Below, one piece after another: positions 19,414 through 28,643 of a stretch of DNA of 64,000 nucleotides. The stretch spans positions 4,030,001 to 4,094,000 of the forward strand of contig NZ_BAAAWO010000001.1 of NCBI RefSeq assembly GCF_039535115.1. Reading direction: 5' to 3'. Numbering within the stretch: the first letter of the stretch is position 1; each line of letters opens with the position of its first letter. A model generated the notes under the pieces. The model made no database searches. It was not told the DNA's origin and was given only the letters and a program-made list of their open reading frames with translations. A program made the translations under genes and the position numbers. The stretch comes from Paeniglutamicibacter sulfureus (GTDB lineage Bacteria; Actinomycetota; Actinomycetes; Actinomycetales; Micrococcaceae).

Positions 19414-20895
19414 TTGAGCCACAGACTGCGCCGCGCCGCCGCCATGCTCCTGAGCCTGGCACTCTGCTTCTCCGCGGTGTTGGGCACCGCCGGGGCCGCA
19501 CAGGCCGATGCGGCCCGCGACGGGGAATGGTGGCTCAAGGCCTCCGGCATTTCCAATGCCTGGGAGGTTTCCAAGGGCGCGGGGGTCAAGGTCGCCGTCA
19601 TTGACACCGGCATTGACACCAGCCACCCGGATTTGCGCGGCGGCAAGGACGTTTCCGGTTCCGGAAATCCGGACGGTTCGAAGCCGCTGGGAACCCTGCC
19701 CGAGCACGGCACCCTCGTGGCAACGCTGCTGGCCGGACGCGGAAACAACAAGGCGGCGATCGCTGCTGCCAAGGCCGATGCGGCGGCCCAGAAGATCGCC
19801 TATGACAGGGCAGTCAAGTCGGCGAAGGAGGCCAAGGAGGATCCGCCCAAGGCACCGGAGGCGATCGAGATCCCGAAGCCGGGTCCCGGGCCCGACGGCG
19901 TGCTGGGAGTCGCACCGGAGGCCGAGGTGCTCTCGGTGTCGTTGTGGATGGGCACCGAAAACCCCGCGGGGATCTCCGTGGAGGACCAGGTTCCCGCGGC
20001 CGTGAAGTGGGCGGTGGACAGCGGCGCCTCGGTCATCAACATCTCCTTGGGCTCCACCCAGCCGGACTGGCCGGTCAGCTGGGACACCGCGTTCAAGTAC
20101 GCTGAGGACAACGACGTGGTCGTGGTCGCGGCGGCCGGCAACCGTGCCGGCGGCATGAAGCAGGTCGGGGCACCGGCAACAATCCCCGGCGTGCTCACGG
20201 TGGCAGGAATCGACCGCAACGGCAAGGCAAGCGTCGATTCCTCGACAGAGGGCATCAGCATCGGCGTTGCCGCACCCGCGGACCCGCTGGTGGGTGGACT
20301 GCCCGGCGGCGGATATGCCGACTGGTCGGGCACTTCCGGCGCAGCGCCGCTGGTTGCCGGCGTCGCGGCAATGATCCGCTCCAAGTACCCGGATATGAAG
20401 GCGCCACAGGTCATCAACCGGATCCTGTCCACCGCGCGCCCCGCCGGGCCAGCTGGCGTCGACAACCTGTACGGCCATGGCATCCTCGACGCTTACGCGG
20501 CGCTCACGGCACCGGTTCCCGAGGTCAAGGCCAACCCCATGAACACCATCACCGAATGGATCCGTGTGCACCGCCGCGGCCCCGAGGTCCGCACCGGGCC
20601 CACCGCGGACCCCGGCATCTCCACGGAGAAATCCAGCATCAAGCCCATTGCCGCACCTGCTCCGGTGGCCCCGGGTGACGAGGCCGGCTTCTTGCCCCCG
20701 TTGTTGGTGCTTGGCTTCGGCGGTTTGCTGGTGCTCACGATGCTGGGCGGGATCATGCACTTCGTCCGCATCCGGAACCGCGCGGCAATGGCGGAATCGG
20801 CCAAGAGCGCACCCGTTGCGGCGCTGAAACTCAATGACCGCTCGGGGGCCAAGGATATTTTCGATGAGCTGCCGGAGTCGGGCAGGGACGTCTAG
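19414..20895 (+). CDS. Secreted membrane-anchored subtilase (S8), mycosin-like
   Basis: Predicted extracytoplasmic serine protease. 493 residues with TTG start (GGAGAA before it). A signal peptide of about 30 residues ends near GAAQA. The catalytic triad is D64 (VAVIDTGID), H98 (EHGTLVATLLAG) and S308 (GTSGAAPLVAG), with oxyanion N243 (AAGNRAGG). A charged Lys/Ala/Pro insertion lies at about residues 110-160, as in mycosins. After the protease domain come a proline-rich linker and one C-terminal membrane helix (about 429-450) with a short cytoplasmic tail. Mycosins normally serve type VII secretion, but no ESX genes occur here, so the substrate is unknown. Confidence 0.88.
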   Translation: MSHRLRRAAAMLLSLALCFSAVLGTAGAAQADAARDGEWWLKASGISNAWEVSKGAGVKVAVIDTGIDTSHPDLRGGKDVSGSGNPDGSKPLGTLPEHGTLVATLLAGRGNNKAAIAAAKADAAAQKIAYDRAVKSAKEAKEDPPKAPEAIEIPKPGPGPDGVLGVAPEAEVLSVSLWMGTENPAGISVEDQVPAAVKWAVDSGASVINISLGSTQPDWPVSWDTAFKYAEDNDVVVVAAAGNRAGGMKQVGAPATIPGVLTVAGIDRNGKASVDSSTEGISIGVAAPADPLVGGLPGGGYADWSGTSGAAPLVAGVAAMIRSKYPDMKAPQVINRILSTARPAGPAGVDNLYGHGILDAYAALTAPVPEVKANPMNTITEWIRVHRRGPEVRTGPTADPGISTEKSSIKPIAAPAPVAPGDEAGFLPPLLVLGFGGLLVLTMLGGIMHFVRIRNRAAMAESAKSAPVAALKLNDRSGAKDIFDELPESGRDV

Positions 20896-20984
20896 CAACT
20901 CCCGGCAAAAAGTGGCAATTGCCACCCCCATTCGAGCTAGTGAAGACTTTCACAAACGATGTTTCTGGGGATAGGATGGGTTAC

Positions 20985-22358
20985 ATGCCTATCACTGAAC
21001 AATTTTCCGATCGCCCGCGCATCCTTGTCGTGGGTGGCGGCTACGTTGGGCTTTACGTCGCAATGAAGCTGCAGAAGAAGGTCAAGGACCATGGCGGCAT
21101 CGTCACCGTGGTGGACCCGCTTCCCTACATGACCTACCAGCCCTTCCTTCCCGAGGTTGCCGGCGGCCAGATCGAACCGCGCCATGCCGTGGTCTCGCAC
21201 CGCCAGCACCTCAAGCACGCCGAACTGATCACCGGCCGTGTCTCGGCCATTGACCACAAGAACAACAAGGCCGTCGTCGTGCCGGCTGTTGGCGAGCCGT
21301 TCGAGCTCGAGTACCGCGACGTCGTCTTGGCCGCCGGTGCCGTCACCCGCACCTTCCCGATTCCGGGCCTTGCCGATTCCGGCATCGGCCTGAAGTCCAT
21401 CGAGGAAGCCGTCGCCCTGCGCAACAAGATCCTCGAGCGCATCGAATCCGCATCGCTGATGACCAACGCCACTCAGCGCAAGCGCGCCTTGACCTTTGTC
21501 GTGGTCGGTGGCGGCTTCGCCGGCATTGAGACCATCGCCGAGATCGAGGACATGGCCCGCCACGCCGCGGACCTGAACGGCCGCATCGGCAAGGACGAGC
21601 TGCGCTTCGTGCTGGTCGAGGCGATGGGCCGCATCATGCCCGAGGTCACCGAGGACCAGGCGCTGTGGGTTGTCGACCACCTGCGCAGCCGCGGCATTGA
21701 GGTCCTGCTGAACACCTCGCTGGCCAACGCCGAAGAAGGTGTCATGGCGCTGATCAACATGCCGGACAAGTCCGACGCCGGGACCTTCGAGACTGACACG
21801 CTGATCTGGACCGCAGGCGTCATGGCCAACCCGATGGTGCGCTCCACCGACTTCCCGATCGAGCCCCGCGGCCGTGTCATGACCGGCACCGACCTGCGCA
21901 TCACCGGTGAAGACGGAATCGCCATCGAGGGCGCCTGGGCCGCGGGTGACGTCTCGGCCGTGCCCGACGTAACCGGTGGACTGCCAGACGGCACCTGCGT
22001 GCCCAACGCCCAGCACGCTGTTCGCCAAGCCAAGTTGCTGGCACACAACCTGTACTCCACCCGCTACGGCGTGGGCCAGGTCAAGAACTACAAGCACAAG
22101 AACCTCGGCGCGGTTGCCGGGTTCGGTGCCAACAAGGGCGTCGCCAAGGTCATGGGCATCAAGCTCAAGGGCTGGCCGGCCTGGATGGCACACCGTGGCT
22201 ACCACGGCATGGCCATGCCGACCTTCGAGCGCAAGTTCCGCGTCCTGGGTGATTGGATGGTGGCACTGTTCTTCCAGCGCGACACCCTGCAGCTGAGCAA
22301 CCTCGAAACCCCGCGCGCCACCTTCGTCGAGGCAGCCACGCCAAAGCCGCGCGCCTAG
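20985..22358 (+). CDS. ndh: Type II NADH dehydrogenase (NDH-2)
   Basis: Single-subunit, non-proton-pumping NADH:menaquinone oxidoreductase attached to the inner face of the membrane. 457 residues. Two Rossmann motifs are seen: VVGGGYVGLYVAM (FAD) near the N-terminus and VVGGGFAGIETIAE (NADH) in the middle. The segment GAWAAGDVSAVPD is the FAD-contacting GD motif. The C-terminal amphipathic region (about the last 70 residues, with AHRGYHGMAMP) is the expected membrane contact. The ATG at 20985 has GGATAGGATGG before it; the ATG at 20976 is possible. Confidence 0.94.
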   Translation: MPITEQFSDRPRILVVGGGYVGLYVAMKLQKKVKDHGGIVTVVDPLPYMTYQPFLPEVAGGQIEPRHAVVSHRQHLKHAELITGRVSAIDHKNNKAVVVPAVGEPFELEYRDVVLAAGAVTRTFPIPGLADSGIGLKSIEEAVALRNKILERIESASLMTNATQRKRALTFVVVGGGFAGIETIAEIEDMARHAADLNGRIGKDELRFVLVEAMGRIMPEVTEDQALWVVDHLRSRGIEVLLNTSLANAEEGVMALINMPDKSDAGTFETDTLIWTAGVMANPMVRSTDFPIEPRGRVMTGTDLRITGEDGIAIEGAWAAGDVSAVPDVTGGLPDGTCVPNAQHAVRQAKLLAHNLYSTRYGVGQVKNYKHKNLGAVAGFGANKGVAKVMGIKLKGWPAWMAHRGYHGMAMPTFERKFRVLGDWMVALFFQRDTLQLSNLETPRATFVEAATPKPRA

Positions 22359-22527
22359 CAACAACGAGTGGGGGGCGGTGACAACGCGTCGCGGATCCGG
22401 GCCGCAGAAGTGATAGGCCCACGGCCCGGGAACCGAGAATGTCGATGTCGCCGCCCTTCCCCATGCCCGGGCGCGTACCCGGTCGTTTCTCAACCGAGGG
22501 AACGATCTTGTACGCTTGGTCCAGTAG

Positions 22528-22609
22528 GCCCCCATGGTGGAATTGGCATACACGGCTGACTTAAAATCAGCTGCCGAAAGGCTTGTGGGTTCGAGTCCCA
22601 CTGGGGGTA
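22528..22609 (+). tRNA. tRNA-Leu (anticodon UAA)
   Basis: The sequence folds as a class II tRNA of 82 nt. The acceptor stem GCCCCCA pairs with TGGGGGT (one G-U at the first pair), the anticodon stem GCTGA/TCAGC holds loop CTTAAAA with anticodon TAA at 22562-22564, a long variable arm follows, and the T arm contains GGTTCGAGTCC. The encoded 3' end after the discriminator A is CAA, not CCA, so CCA must be added after transcription. Confidence 0.96.
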
Positions 22610-22620
22610 CAACAAATGAC

Positions 22621-22666
22621 ACCGAGGGGTGTGCCCGGACCGGAAGGTCCGGGCACACCCCTCGGT
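22621..22666 (+). terminator. Long perfect hairpin after tRNA-Leu
   Basis: A 21-bp perfect inverted repeat (22621-22641 with 22646-22666) closed by a GGAA tetraloop, beginning 12 bases after the tRNA. No T-run follows. Probably the tRNA terminator, also insulating livK. Confidence 0.8.
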
Positions 22667-22823
22667 CGTTAATCGGGTGGCCTTCCCGGTGCCTCCGTTA
22701 TCTTGATGTAATGGTTTTCTCCTTATATTCTCGGGTTTTTTGGGCTACGTTCCTTAATAGCCGAGGTACCTTGGCCGCCCATCGGGCCGCTGCCTTGCGG
22801 GCACACTTTTGAGGAGAATTAAC

Positions 22824-24098
22824 ATGATCGCACTTGCACGGTCGCGTTTTACTCGAGGAAGCCGATATCTGGCCGTCGGAGCTGCGCTGGCACTGACCGC
22901 CACCGCATGCGCCGGCGGGGGCGGCGACGCGCCCAGCGCTTCGCCCACGGCCACCGGAGCGGCGCCCGCCGCGGAGGGGCCGCTCAAGCTGGGAACGCTG
23001 CTGCCCAACACCGGCAACCTCTCCTTCTTTGGTCCGCCCATGACCGCCGGCGTTGACCTTGCCGTCAAGGAAATCAACGAGGCCGGCGGAGTGAACGGCG
23101 AGGACGTCACCGTCATTCACCGCGACTCCGGCGACACCACGACCAACATCGCCACTCAATCGGTCAATGAAATGCTCGGCCAGGACGTCGCCGCGATCAT
23201 TGGCGCGGCTTCCTCCGGCGTCACCAAGACGGTCATCAACCAGGTCACCGGATCCGGAACACTCATGATGTCTCCGGCCAACACCTCCCCGGACTTCAGC
23301 ACCTGGGACGACAAGGGCCTGTACTGGCGCACCGCTCCCTCGGATGTCATGCAGGGCAGGATCCTGGGCAACGTCATGGTGGGCCAGGGCGCCGCAACGG
23401 TGGGGATGATCGTACTCAACGATGCCTACGGCACCGGCCTGGCCAAGAACATCCGGACGGCCGTCGAAGGGGCAAACGGGGAAATCGTCGCGGAATCGAT
23501 GTTCAACGAAGGGGACTCTCAGTTCTCATCCCAGGTCGACGAGGTGGTGGGCGCCAATCCCGATGCCATCGCCGTCCTCAGTTTCGACCAGGCGCGTTCC
23601 ATCATTCCCTTGTTGATCCAAAAGGGCGTGGATCCCTCCACGGTGTACTTCGTGGACGGCAACATCCTTGATTACTCGAAGGACTTCGACAAGGGAACCC
23701 TTGAGGGCGCCATGGGAACCCAACCGGGCTCCTTCGCGAAGGACGACTTCAAGGGTCGCCTTGAATCCGTGAACGACTCGCTCAAGGACTGGAACTACGC
23801 GGCGGAATCCTACGACGCCGCCACCTTGATCGCGCTGGCCTCCACGGTAGCGAAGTCGAATGACGGCGCGGCAATCGCCGCGCAATTGCAGGCGGTCTCC
23901 CGCGACGGCGAGAAGTGCGCCGACTTCGCCGCGTGCAAGAAGCTGCTCGACGAAGGCAAGGACATCGACTACGACGGCATTGCCGGTCCGGTGACCTACG
24001 ACGAGAAGGGTGACATCACCGAGGGGATCATGGGCGTCTACCAGTACGACGGCAACAACGTACCCAAGCCGCTGCGTGAGGAATCCGGGGCCGTCTAG
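22824..24098 (+). CDS. livK: Branched-chain amino acid ABC transporter substrate-binding lipoprotein
   Basis: Extracytoplasmic lipoprotein that should bind leucine, isoleucine and valine or related amino acids. 424 residues. A basic N-terminus, hydrophobic stretch and lipobox TATAC mark lipidation, followed by a low-complexity Gly/Ser/Pro linker. The periplasmic-binding (type 1, Peripla_BP_6) domain starts at LKLGTLLPNTGNLSFFGPPM, with GVNGEDVTVIHRDSGD and AAESYDAATLIALA later. ATG at 22824 with ribosome site GAGGAGAA. The gene is convergent with the other four transporter genes. Confidence 0.92.
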   Translation: MIALARSRFTRGSRYLAVGAALALTATACAGGGGDAPSASPTATGAAPAAEGPLKLGTLLPNTGNLSFFGPPMTAGVDLAVKEINEAGGVNGEDVTVIHRDSGDTTTNIATQSVNEMLGQDVAAIIGAASSGVTKTVINQVTGSGTLMMSPANTSPDFSTWDDKGLYWRTAPSDVMQGRILGNVMVGQGAATVGMIVLNDAYGTGLAKNIRTAVEGANGEIVAESMFNEGDSQFSSQVDEVVGANPDAIAVLSFDQARSIIPLLIQKGVDPSTVYFVDGNILDYSKDFDKGTLEGAMGTQPGSFAKDDFKGRLESVNDSLKDWNYAAESYDAATLIALASTVAKSNDGAAIAAQLQAVSRDGEKCADFAACKKLLDEGKDIDYDGIAGPVTYDEKGDITEGIMGVYQYDGNNVPKPLREESGAV

Positions 24099-24121
24099 CG
24101 ACCCGCCCCGGCAGGGATCGC

Positions 24122-24164
24122 GAAGAGGACCGAAGCCGGCAAGACGCCCGCTCCGGTCCTCTTC
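24122..24164. terminator. Bidirectional terminator between livK and livF
   Basis: GAAGAGGACCG (24122-24132) pairs with CGGTCCTCTTC (24154-24164) across a 21-base GC-rich loop, between the two converging genes. No strong T-run on either side. Confidence 0.65.
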
Positions 24165-24190
24165 CATGCCGGAACCTTGCAGGGAGCGCG

Positions 24191-24973
24191 CTATCCCGAC
24201 GGCGGCGGTGTCTCGCGGTCCGCTTCCTCGCGTTCCACGGTTTCGGCCAGGTTCCCCAGATAGAGCTGGATGACCTTCGGGTCGTGCAGCAATTCGCGTC
24301 CGGTTCCCGTGTGCGCGTTCCTGCCCTGGTCCAGGACGTAGGCGCGGTCGCAGATCTGCAGGCAGCGCCGGGCGTTCTGCTCAACCATGATCACGCACAC
24401 GCCGGCGCGGTTGATCTCGTGCACGCGCAGGAACGTCTCATCCTGGCGCACGGGGGATAGACCGGCGGACGGCTCGTCGAGCAACAGCACTGCCGGTTCC
24501 ATCATCAGCGCCCGCCCCATGGCCACCATTTGCCGCTCGCCGCCGGAAAGGGAACCCGCACGTTGGCCCCGTCGCTTGCCCAGTTCCGGAAAGAGAGAGG
24601 TGACAAACTCGAACCGCGACGCGAAGTCCTTGGGTCGCTGGAAGATGCCCATCTCGAGGTTTTCCTGCACGCTCAGCGTCGGGAAGACGTTGTCGTTCTG
24701 CGGCACGAAACCCAACCCACGGGAGACCAGCTTGTTGGCCTTCAGCCCGGTCAAGTCCGCCCCGTGGACGACCACGCGTCCGGAATGGACCTTCACCAGG
24801 CCGAACATTGCCTTGAGCAGCGTCGACTTACCCGCCCCGTTGGGGCCGATAATGCCGATGAGTTCGCCCGGGCGCGCCTCCAGGTTGCAGCCATTGAGGA
24901 TGTTGACCCCGGGCAAATAGCCCGCGACCAGATCGGTGACGCTGACTACCGCGACCTCCGTCTCGACACTCAT
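24191..24973 (-). CDS. livF: Branched-chain amino acid ABC transporter ATPase LivF
   Basis: One of two ATPases of the Liv importer. 260 residues. Walker A is GPNGAGKSTLLKAMFG, Q-loop VPQNDNVFPTL, signature LSGGERQMVAMGRALM and Walker B VLLLDEPSAGLSP. The LivF-type RCLQICDRAYVLDQGR switch region lies near the end. Its start overlaps the livG stop by 4 bases, the last step of the livHMGF order. Confidence 0.95.
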   Translation of the reverse strand: MSVETEVAVVSVTDLVAGYLPGVNILNGCNLEARPGELIGIIGPNGAGKSTLLKAMFGLVKVHSGRVVVHGADLTGLKANKLVSRGLGFVPQNDNVFPTLSVQENLEMGIFQRPKDFASRFEFVTSLFPELGKRRGQRAGSLSGGERQMVAMGRALMMEPAVLLLDEPSAGLSPVRQDETFLRVHEINRAGVCVIMVEQNARRCLQICDRAYVLDQGRNAHTGTGRELLHDPKVIQLYLGNLAETVEREEADRETPPPSG

Positions 24974-25998
24974 GATTCCCTCCCGCCCGGTTCCGGGGTG
25001 TCCGGTTCCTCGTGCACCGTCAGAAGCTCCCCGGCGTCCGCGGTGCCCACCACGGACTCGGCGTCCTCGCTCAGGACGTCCTCCAGCCGTGCGGCTCCCT
25101 CGGGCGATCCCAGGTCGACATCGTGGTGCGCCCCCAGGTAGGCATCGATGACGGCCTGGTCCTGCATGACCTCGTGCGGCGGCCCCTCGGCCACGACGCG
25201 GCCCTCGGCCATCACGATGACCCAGTCGGCGATGTGCCTGACCATGTGCATGTCGTGTTCCACGAACAGGACGCTCATGCCCGTGGACTTGAGGTTCTTG
25301 ATGTGGTCGAGCAGCGACTGGGTCAGCGCGGGGTTGACCCCCGCCATGGGTTCGTCGAGCATGATGAGTTTCGGGTCCGCCATCAGCGCCCTGGCCATTT
25401 CCAGGAGCTTGCGCTGGCCGCCGGAGAGCGAAGCCGCGTAGTCTTCACGCTTCTCGCCCAGCTTGAACATGGCCAACAGGGAATCGGCGGTGCGGGTGAG
25501 TTCGGCCTCGCGCGTCCGCCACAGCCACGGGAACATGGCCCGCCACAGCGCCTCGCCGGGCTGTTCGGCACCGCCGAGGCGCATGTTTTCCAGGACGGTG
25601 AGCTTGCCCATGACCTTGGTGAGCTGGAAGGTGCGCACCATGCCCATCCTGGCCACCCGGTGGGACCTGACGCCGGCGAGGGCATGCCCGTCAAAGGTCC
25701 AGGATCCCGAGTCGGGGGTGTCGAAGCCCGTAAGAAGGTTGAAGAACGTGGTTTTTCCCGCGCCGTTGGGGCCGATGAGGGCGGTGATCCGGTGTCGCGG
25801 GATCTCGACATGGTCCACATCCACCGCCTTGAGCGCTCCATAGGTGCGGCGCACGCCGTCGGCGACGACGATGGGGTCGACCTTCTTGCAGCCGGGCGTG
25901 GCCGCACCCACGGAGATGGGCCCTTCAACGGTGGCCGGGACGGATCCGGGTCCCTGGCCGGGGACCTGCACCGGCGGAATTTGCTGCGGATCATTCAT
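24970..25998 (-). CDS. livG: Branched-chain amino acid ABC transporter ATPase LivG
   Basis: Second ATPase of the Liv importer. 342 residues, longer than usual because of about 45 extra N-terminal residues (Pro/Gly/Val-rich) and an acidic C-terminal tail of about 40 residues. Walker A GPNGAGKTTFFNLLTG, signature LSGGQRKLLEMARALM, Walker B IMLDEPMAGVNP and H-loop LFVEHDM are intact. The ATG at 25998 overlaps the livM stop. The reading frame is open far upstream, but that part is the antisense of livM. Confidence 0.94.
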   Translation of the reverse strand: MNDPQQIPPVQVPGQGPGSVPATVEGPISVGAATPGCKKVDPIVVADGVRRTYGALKAVDVDHVEIPRHRITALIGPNGAGKTTFFNLLTGFDTPDSGSWTFDGHALAGVRSHRVARMGMVRTFQLTKVMGKLTVLENMRLGGAEQPGEALWRAMFPWLWRTREAELTRTADSLLAMFKLGEKREDYAASLSGGQRKLLEMARALMADPKLIMLDEPMAGVNPALTQSLLDHIKNLKSTGMSVLFVEHDMHMVRHIADWVIVMAEGRVVAEGPPHEVMQDQAVIDAYLGAHHDVDLGSPEGAARLEDVLSEDAESVVGTADAGELLTVHEEPDTPEPGGRES

Positions 25999-26975
25999 GA
26001 GAACGCCAGCTCCTTCTTGTTGCCCAGGATTCCCTGCGGGCGGAAGATCATGAGCAGCATGAGGGCCACCCCCACCAGGATGTAGCGCAATTGCCCGGCC
26101 TGGGCGCTTGAGAGGATGGTGATGTATCCGGACTCGATGAGTCCGAGCAGGATGCCCTGCGTCAGCGAGAGCACGACCCAGAAGATCATGGCTCCGAGCA
26201 CCGAGCCGAAGACCGTGGCCATGCCGCCCAGCAGCAGCACCGTCCACAAGAAGAAGGTCAATTCGGAACCGTAGTTGGCCGGCTGGACCGCCCCCGTGGG
26301 CAGGGTGAACAGGATGCCGGCGAGCGAACCGAACAGGCCGCCGATGATCAGTGCCTGCATCTTGTACACGAAGACATTTTTGCCCAGCGAGAGGACCGCG
26401 TTCTCGTCCTCGCGGATGCCCTTGAGCACCCGGCCCCACGGGCTTCGCATGAGCGCCCACACGATCAGGGCGCAGAGCACCACGAGGCACCAGGCAACGA
26501 TCGTCACCCAAAGGCTGCGGTCGTTGAAGTTCAGCGGGCCGATCGGGTAGTCGCCCGGCGGGAAGGGGTTCAGCTCGTAGAATCCGCGCTCGAACGTGGC
26601 CAGGCCGTTGGCCGAACCGGTGACGCTGGTTAGCGAGTTCGTGGTGACGATGTAGCGCACGATCTCGGCTGCCGCGATCGTCACGATGGCCAGGTAGTCG
26701 GCGCGCAGGCGCAGCGTGGGTATGCCCAGCAGCAGGGCGAACAGCACCGAGGCCACGAGCGCCGTCAGCACGGCAACCGGCAAGGGGGCCCCAAAGCTCA
26801 GGGTCGAGATCGAGAAGCCGTAGGCGCCGACCGCCATGAAGCCGGCCTGGCCGAAGTTCAGCAGCCCCGAATAGCCAAAATGGACGGCGAGCCCCAGCGC
26901 GGCCAGCGCGTAGGACGCGGTGATGGGGCTGACGATTTCCGTCAGCGCATTGGTGAAGATCGCGGCGAAGTCCAT
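25995..26975 (-). CDS. livM: Branched-chain amino acid ABC transporter permease LivM
   Basis: Inner-membrane permease, 326 residues with about eight hydrophobic helices. Conserved features are HFGYSGLLNFGQAGFMAVGAYGFS near the N-terminus and the coupling segment SPWGRVLKGIREDENAV in the second half. It starts 15 bases after livH and overlaps livG by 4 bases. Confidence 0.94.
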   Translation of the reverse strand: MDFAAIFTNALTEIVSPITASYALAALGLAVHFGYSGLLNFGQAGFMAVGAYGFSISTLSFGAPLPVAVLTALVASVLFALLLGIPTLRLRADYLAIVTIAAAEIVRYIVTTNSLTSVTGSANGLATFERGFYELNPFPPGDYPIGPLNFNDRSLWVTIVAWCLVVLCALIVWALMRSPWGRVLKGIREDENAVLSLGKNVFVYKMQALIIGGLFGSLAGILFTLPTGAVQPANYGSELTFFLWTVLLLGGMATVFGSVLGAMIFWVVLSLTQGILLGLIESGYITILSSAQAGQLRYILVGVALMLLMIFRPQGILGNKKELAFS

Positions 26976-26990
26976 GATTCGTTCCTTCCC

Positions 26991-28322
26991 CTAGCCCACA
27001 CGCTCGCGGCGTCCCAGCAGTCCCTGGGGCTTGAACAGCAGCACCAGGATCATGACGGCCAGGGCTCCGACGTATTTAAGGTCAGCTTCCAGCCAGATCG
27101 TCGAGATCTCCACCATGAGCCCGACCAGCACCGAGCCAAGCAGCGCCCCGAACACCGTGCCGAGGCCGCCCAGGGTGACCCCCGCGAAGATCATCAGCAG
27201 GATCTGCTGGCCCATGTTGAAGGCGACGCCGGGGCGGTAGTAGGCCCACAGGATCCCGCCCAGCGCCGCAAGCATGCTGCCGACCACCCACACCATGCGA
27301 ATGACGTGGTCCACGTCGATGCCGGAGGCGGAGGCCAGCGCCGGATTGTCCGCGACGGCACGGGTCGCCTTGCCGAACCGGGTCTTGAGCAACAGCAACG
27401 CGATCACGATGATGACCGCCAGCGAGACCACCAGGGACACCAGGGTATTGCGGGAGGTGGAGACGCCCAGCACCTCAACGATCGGGCTTTGCGCCGAGGG
27501 CAGCTGCTCGGTGGTTCCGCCAAAGAAGAACAGGATGATGTACCGCATGGCCAGGGCAAGCCCGATGGAGACGATCATCATGGGCACCAGCGCCGAGCCG
27601 CGGTGCCGCAGCGGATTCCAGAGGCCCCAATCCTGTACCCATCCAAGCGCGCCGCCCAACAGGACGGCAACCGCCAGCGCGGCCCAGAGCGGAAACCCCC
27701 ACGCAGCGAGCGCGAACGTGGCGACGGCACCAAAGGTGACCATTTCGCCGTGGGCAAAGTTCGTCAGGCCGGTGGTGCCGAAGACCAGGGACAAGCCGAC
27801 CGCGGTCAGGGCCAGAAGCAGGCCGAAGCTCAGGCCGGCCACGGCACGCTCGGCCAGGATCGAACCAAAGCTAGCGGTTTCAACCGCGGCGCTCTCACCG
27901 ACCTTGAAAATGACTCCCATATTCGAGGAGGTGCCGAACTCCACGATGCGCGGATTCTCTTCTCCCTCGCCCAATGGCTTGTCCGCCGGCAGCGTGGCGA
28001 CATCCAGCAGGACCTCGTAGGTTCCCTTTTCCGGAACCACGATGACCCAGCGGCCATTCTCGTCGCTGGTCGCCTCGGCGCTGAATCCGTCGGGGGCGGT
28101 GGCCACGATGCGCACGCCGGCGATCGGCTCCGACGCGGCACGGAGGGTGCCGCGGATGGTCAGTTCCTGTTGCTGCAGCGGCACCTGGATGTGACCGGCG
28201 GGCTGGGCCGCGTACTGTGCCAGTGCGGGCGCTGCGGAGCCGATGGCCAGCCACGCAAAAAAGACGATGAATCCGGCGACCCCCACCAAGTGGGTCAACG
28301 CTGCGTTGCCTTGACGAAGCAC
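26991..28322 (-). CDS. livH: Branched-chain amino acid ABC transporter permease LivH with exported N-terminal domain
   Basis: Inner-membrane permease, 443 residues, about 150 longer than ordinary LivH. The N-terminus looks like a signal sequence (VGVAGFIVFFAWLAIGSAAPALA). About 85 residues follow that resemble a carboxypeptidase-regulatory-like beta-sandwich: ELTIRGTLRAASEPIAGVRIVA, SDENGRWVIVVPEKGTYEVLLD. The LivH permease then begins near residue 145 (LSFGLLLALTAVGLSLVFGTTGLTNFAHGEM). The GTG at 28322 is preferred because GAGAGGG precedes it; the frame stays open to a GTG at 28391. First gene of livHMGF. Confidence 0.88.
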   Translation of the reverse strand: MLRQGNAALTHLVGVAGFIVFFAWLAIGSAAPALAQYAAQPAGHIQVPLQQQELTIRGTLRAASEPIAGVRIVATAPDGFSAEATSDENGRWVIVVPEKGTYEVLLDVATLPADKPLGEGEENPRIVEFGTSSNMGVIFKVGESAAVETASFGSILAERAVAGLSFGLLLALTAVGLSLVFGTTGLTNFAHGEMVTFGAVATFALAAWGFPLWAALAVAVLLGGALGWVQDWGLWNPLRHRGSALVPMMIVSIGLALAMRYIILFFFGGTTEQLPSAQSPIVEVLGVSTSRNTLVSLVVSLAVIIVIALLLLKTRFGKATRAVADNPALASASGIDVDHVIRMVWVVGSMLAALGGILWAYYRPGVAFNMGQQILLMIFAGVTLGGLGTVFGALLGSVLVGLMVEISTIWLEADLKYVGALAVMILVLLFKPQGLLGRRERVG

Positions 28323-28643
28323 GTTACGAGCCCTCTCGTCGCTATCCGCCCCGCGACCACCAGCGCCGGGCCTGCGAGTGATACATGTCACTCACGTGTG
28401 CTTATCGTAGTGCCATGACAGGTTGAAGTCCTATGACTGGGCTTCCCCCGATTGCCGGATTTGATAACGGTCTGGTTAACGGATTGCGGCGGCGCGCATG
28501 AACTGAGCTGCCGCTTTCCGGGCTAAAATTCTGAAACCGCTCGTTTTGCGGCAAAAAGGTGGTGATTTGGGGATTTATTGGTCCGCATCGAGCGTTCTAC
28601 CAACGTAGGCTATTTACTAACAACCCTACGGAGGAGAAACACC

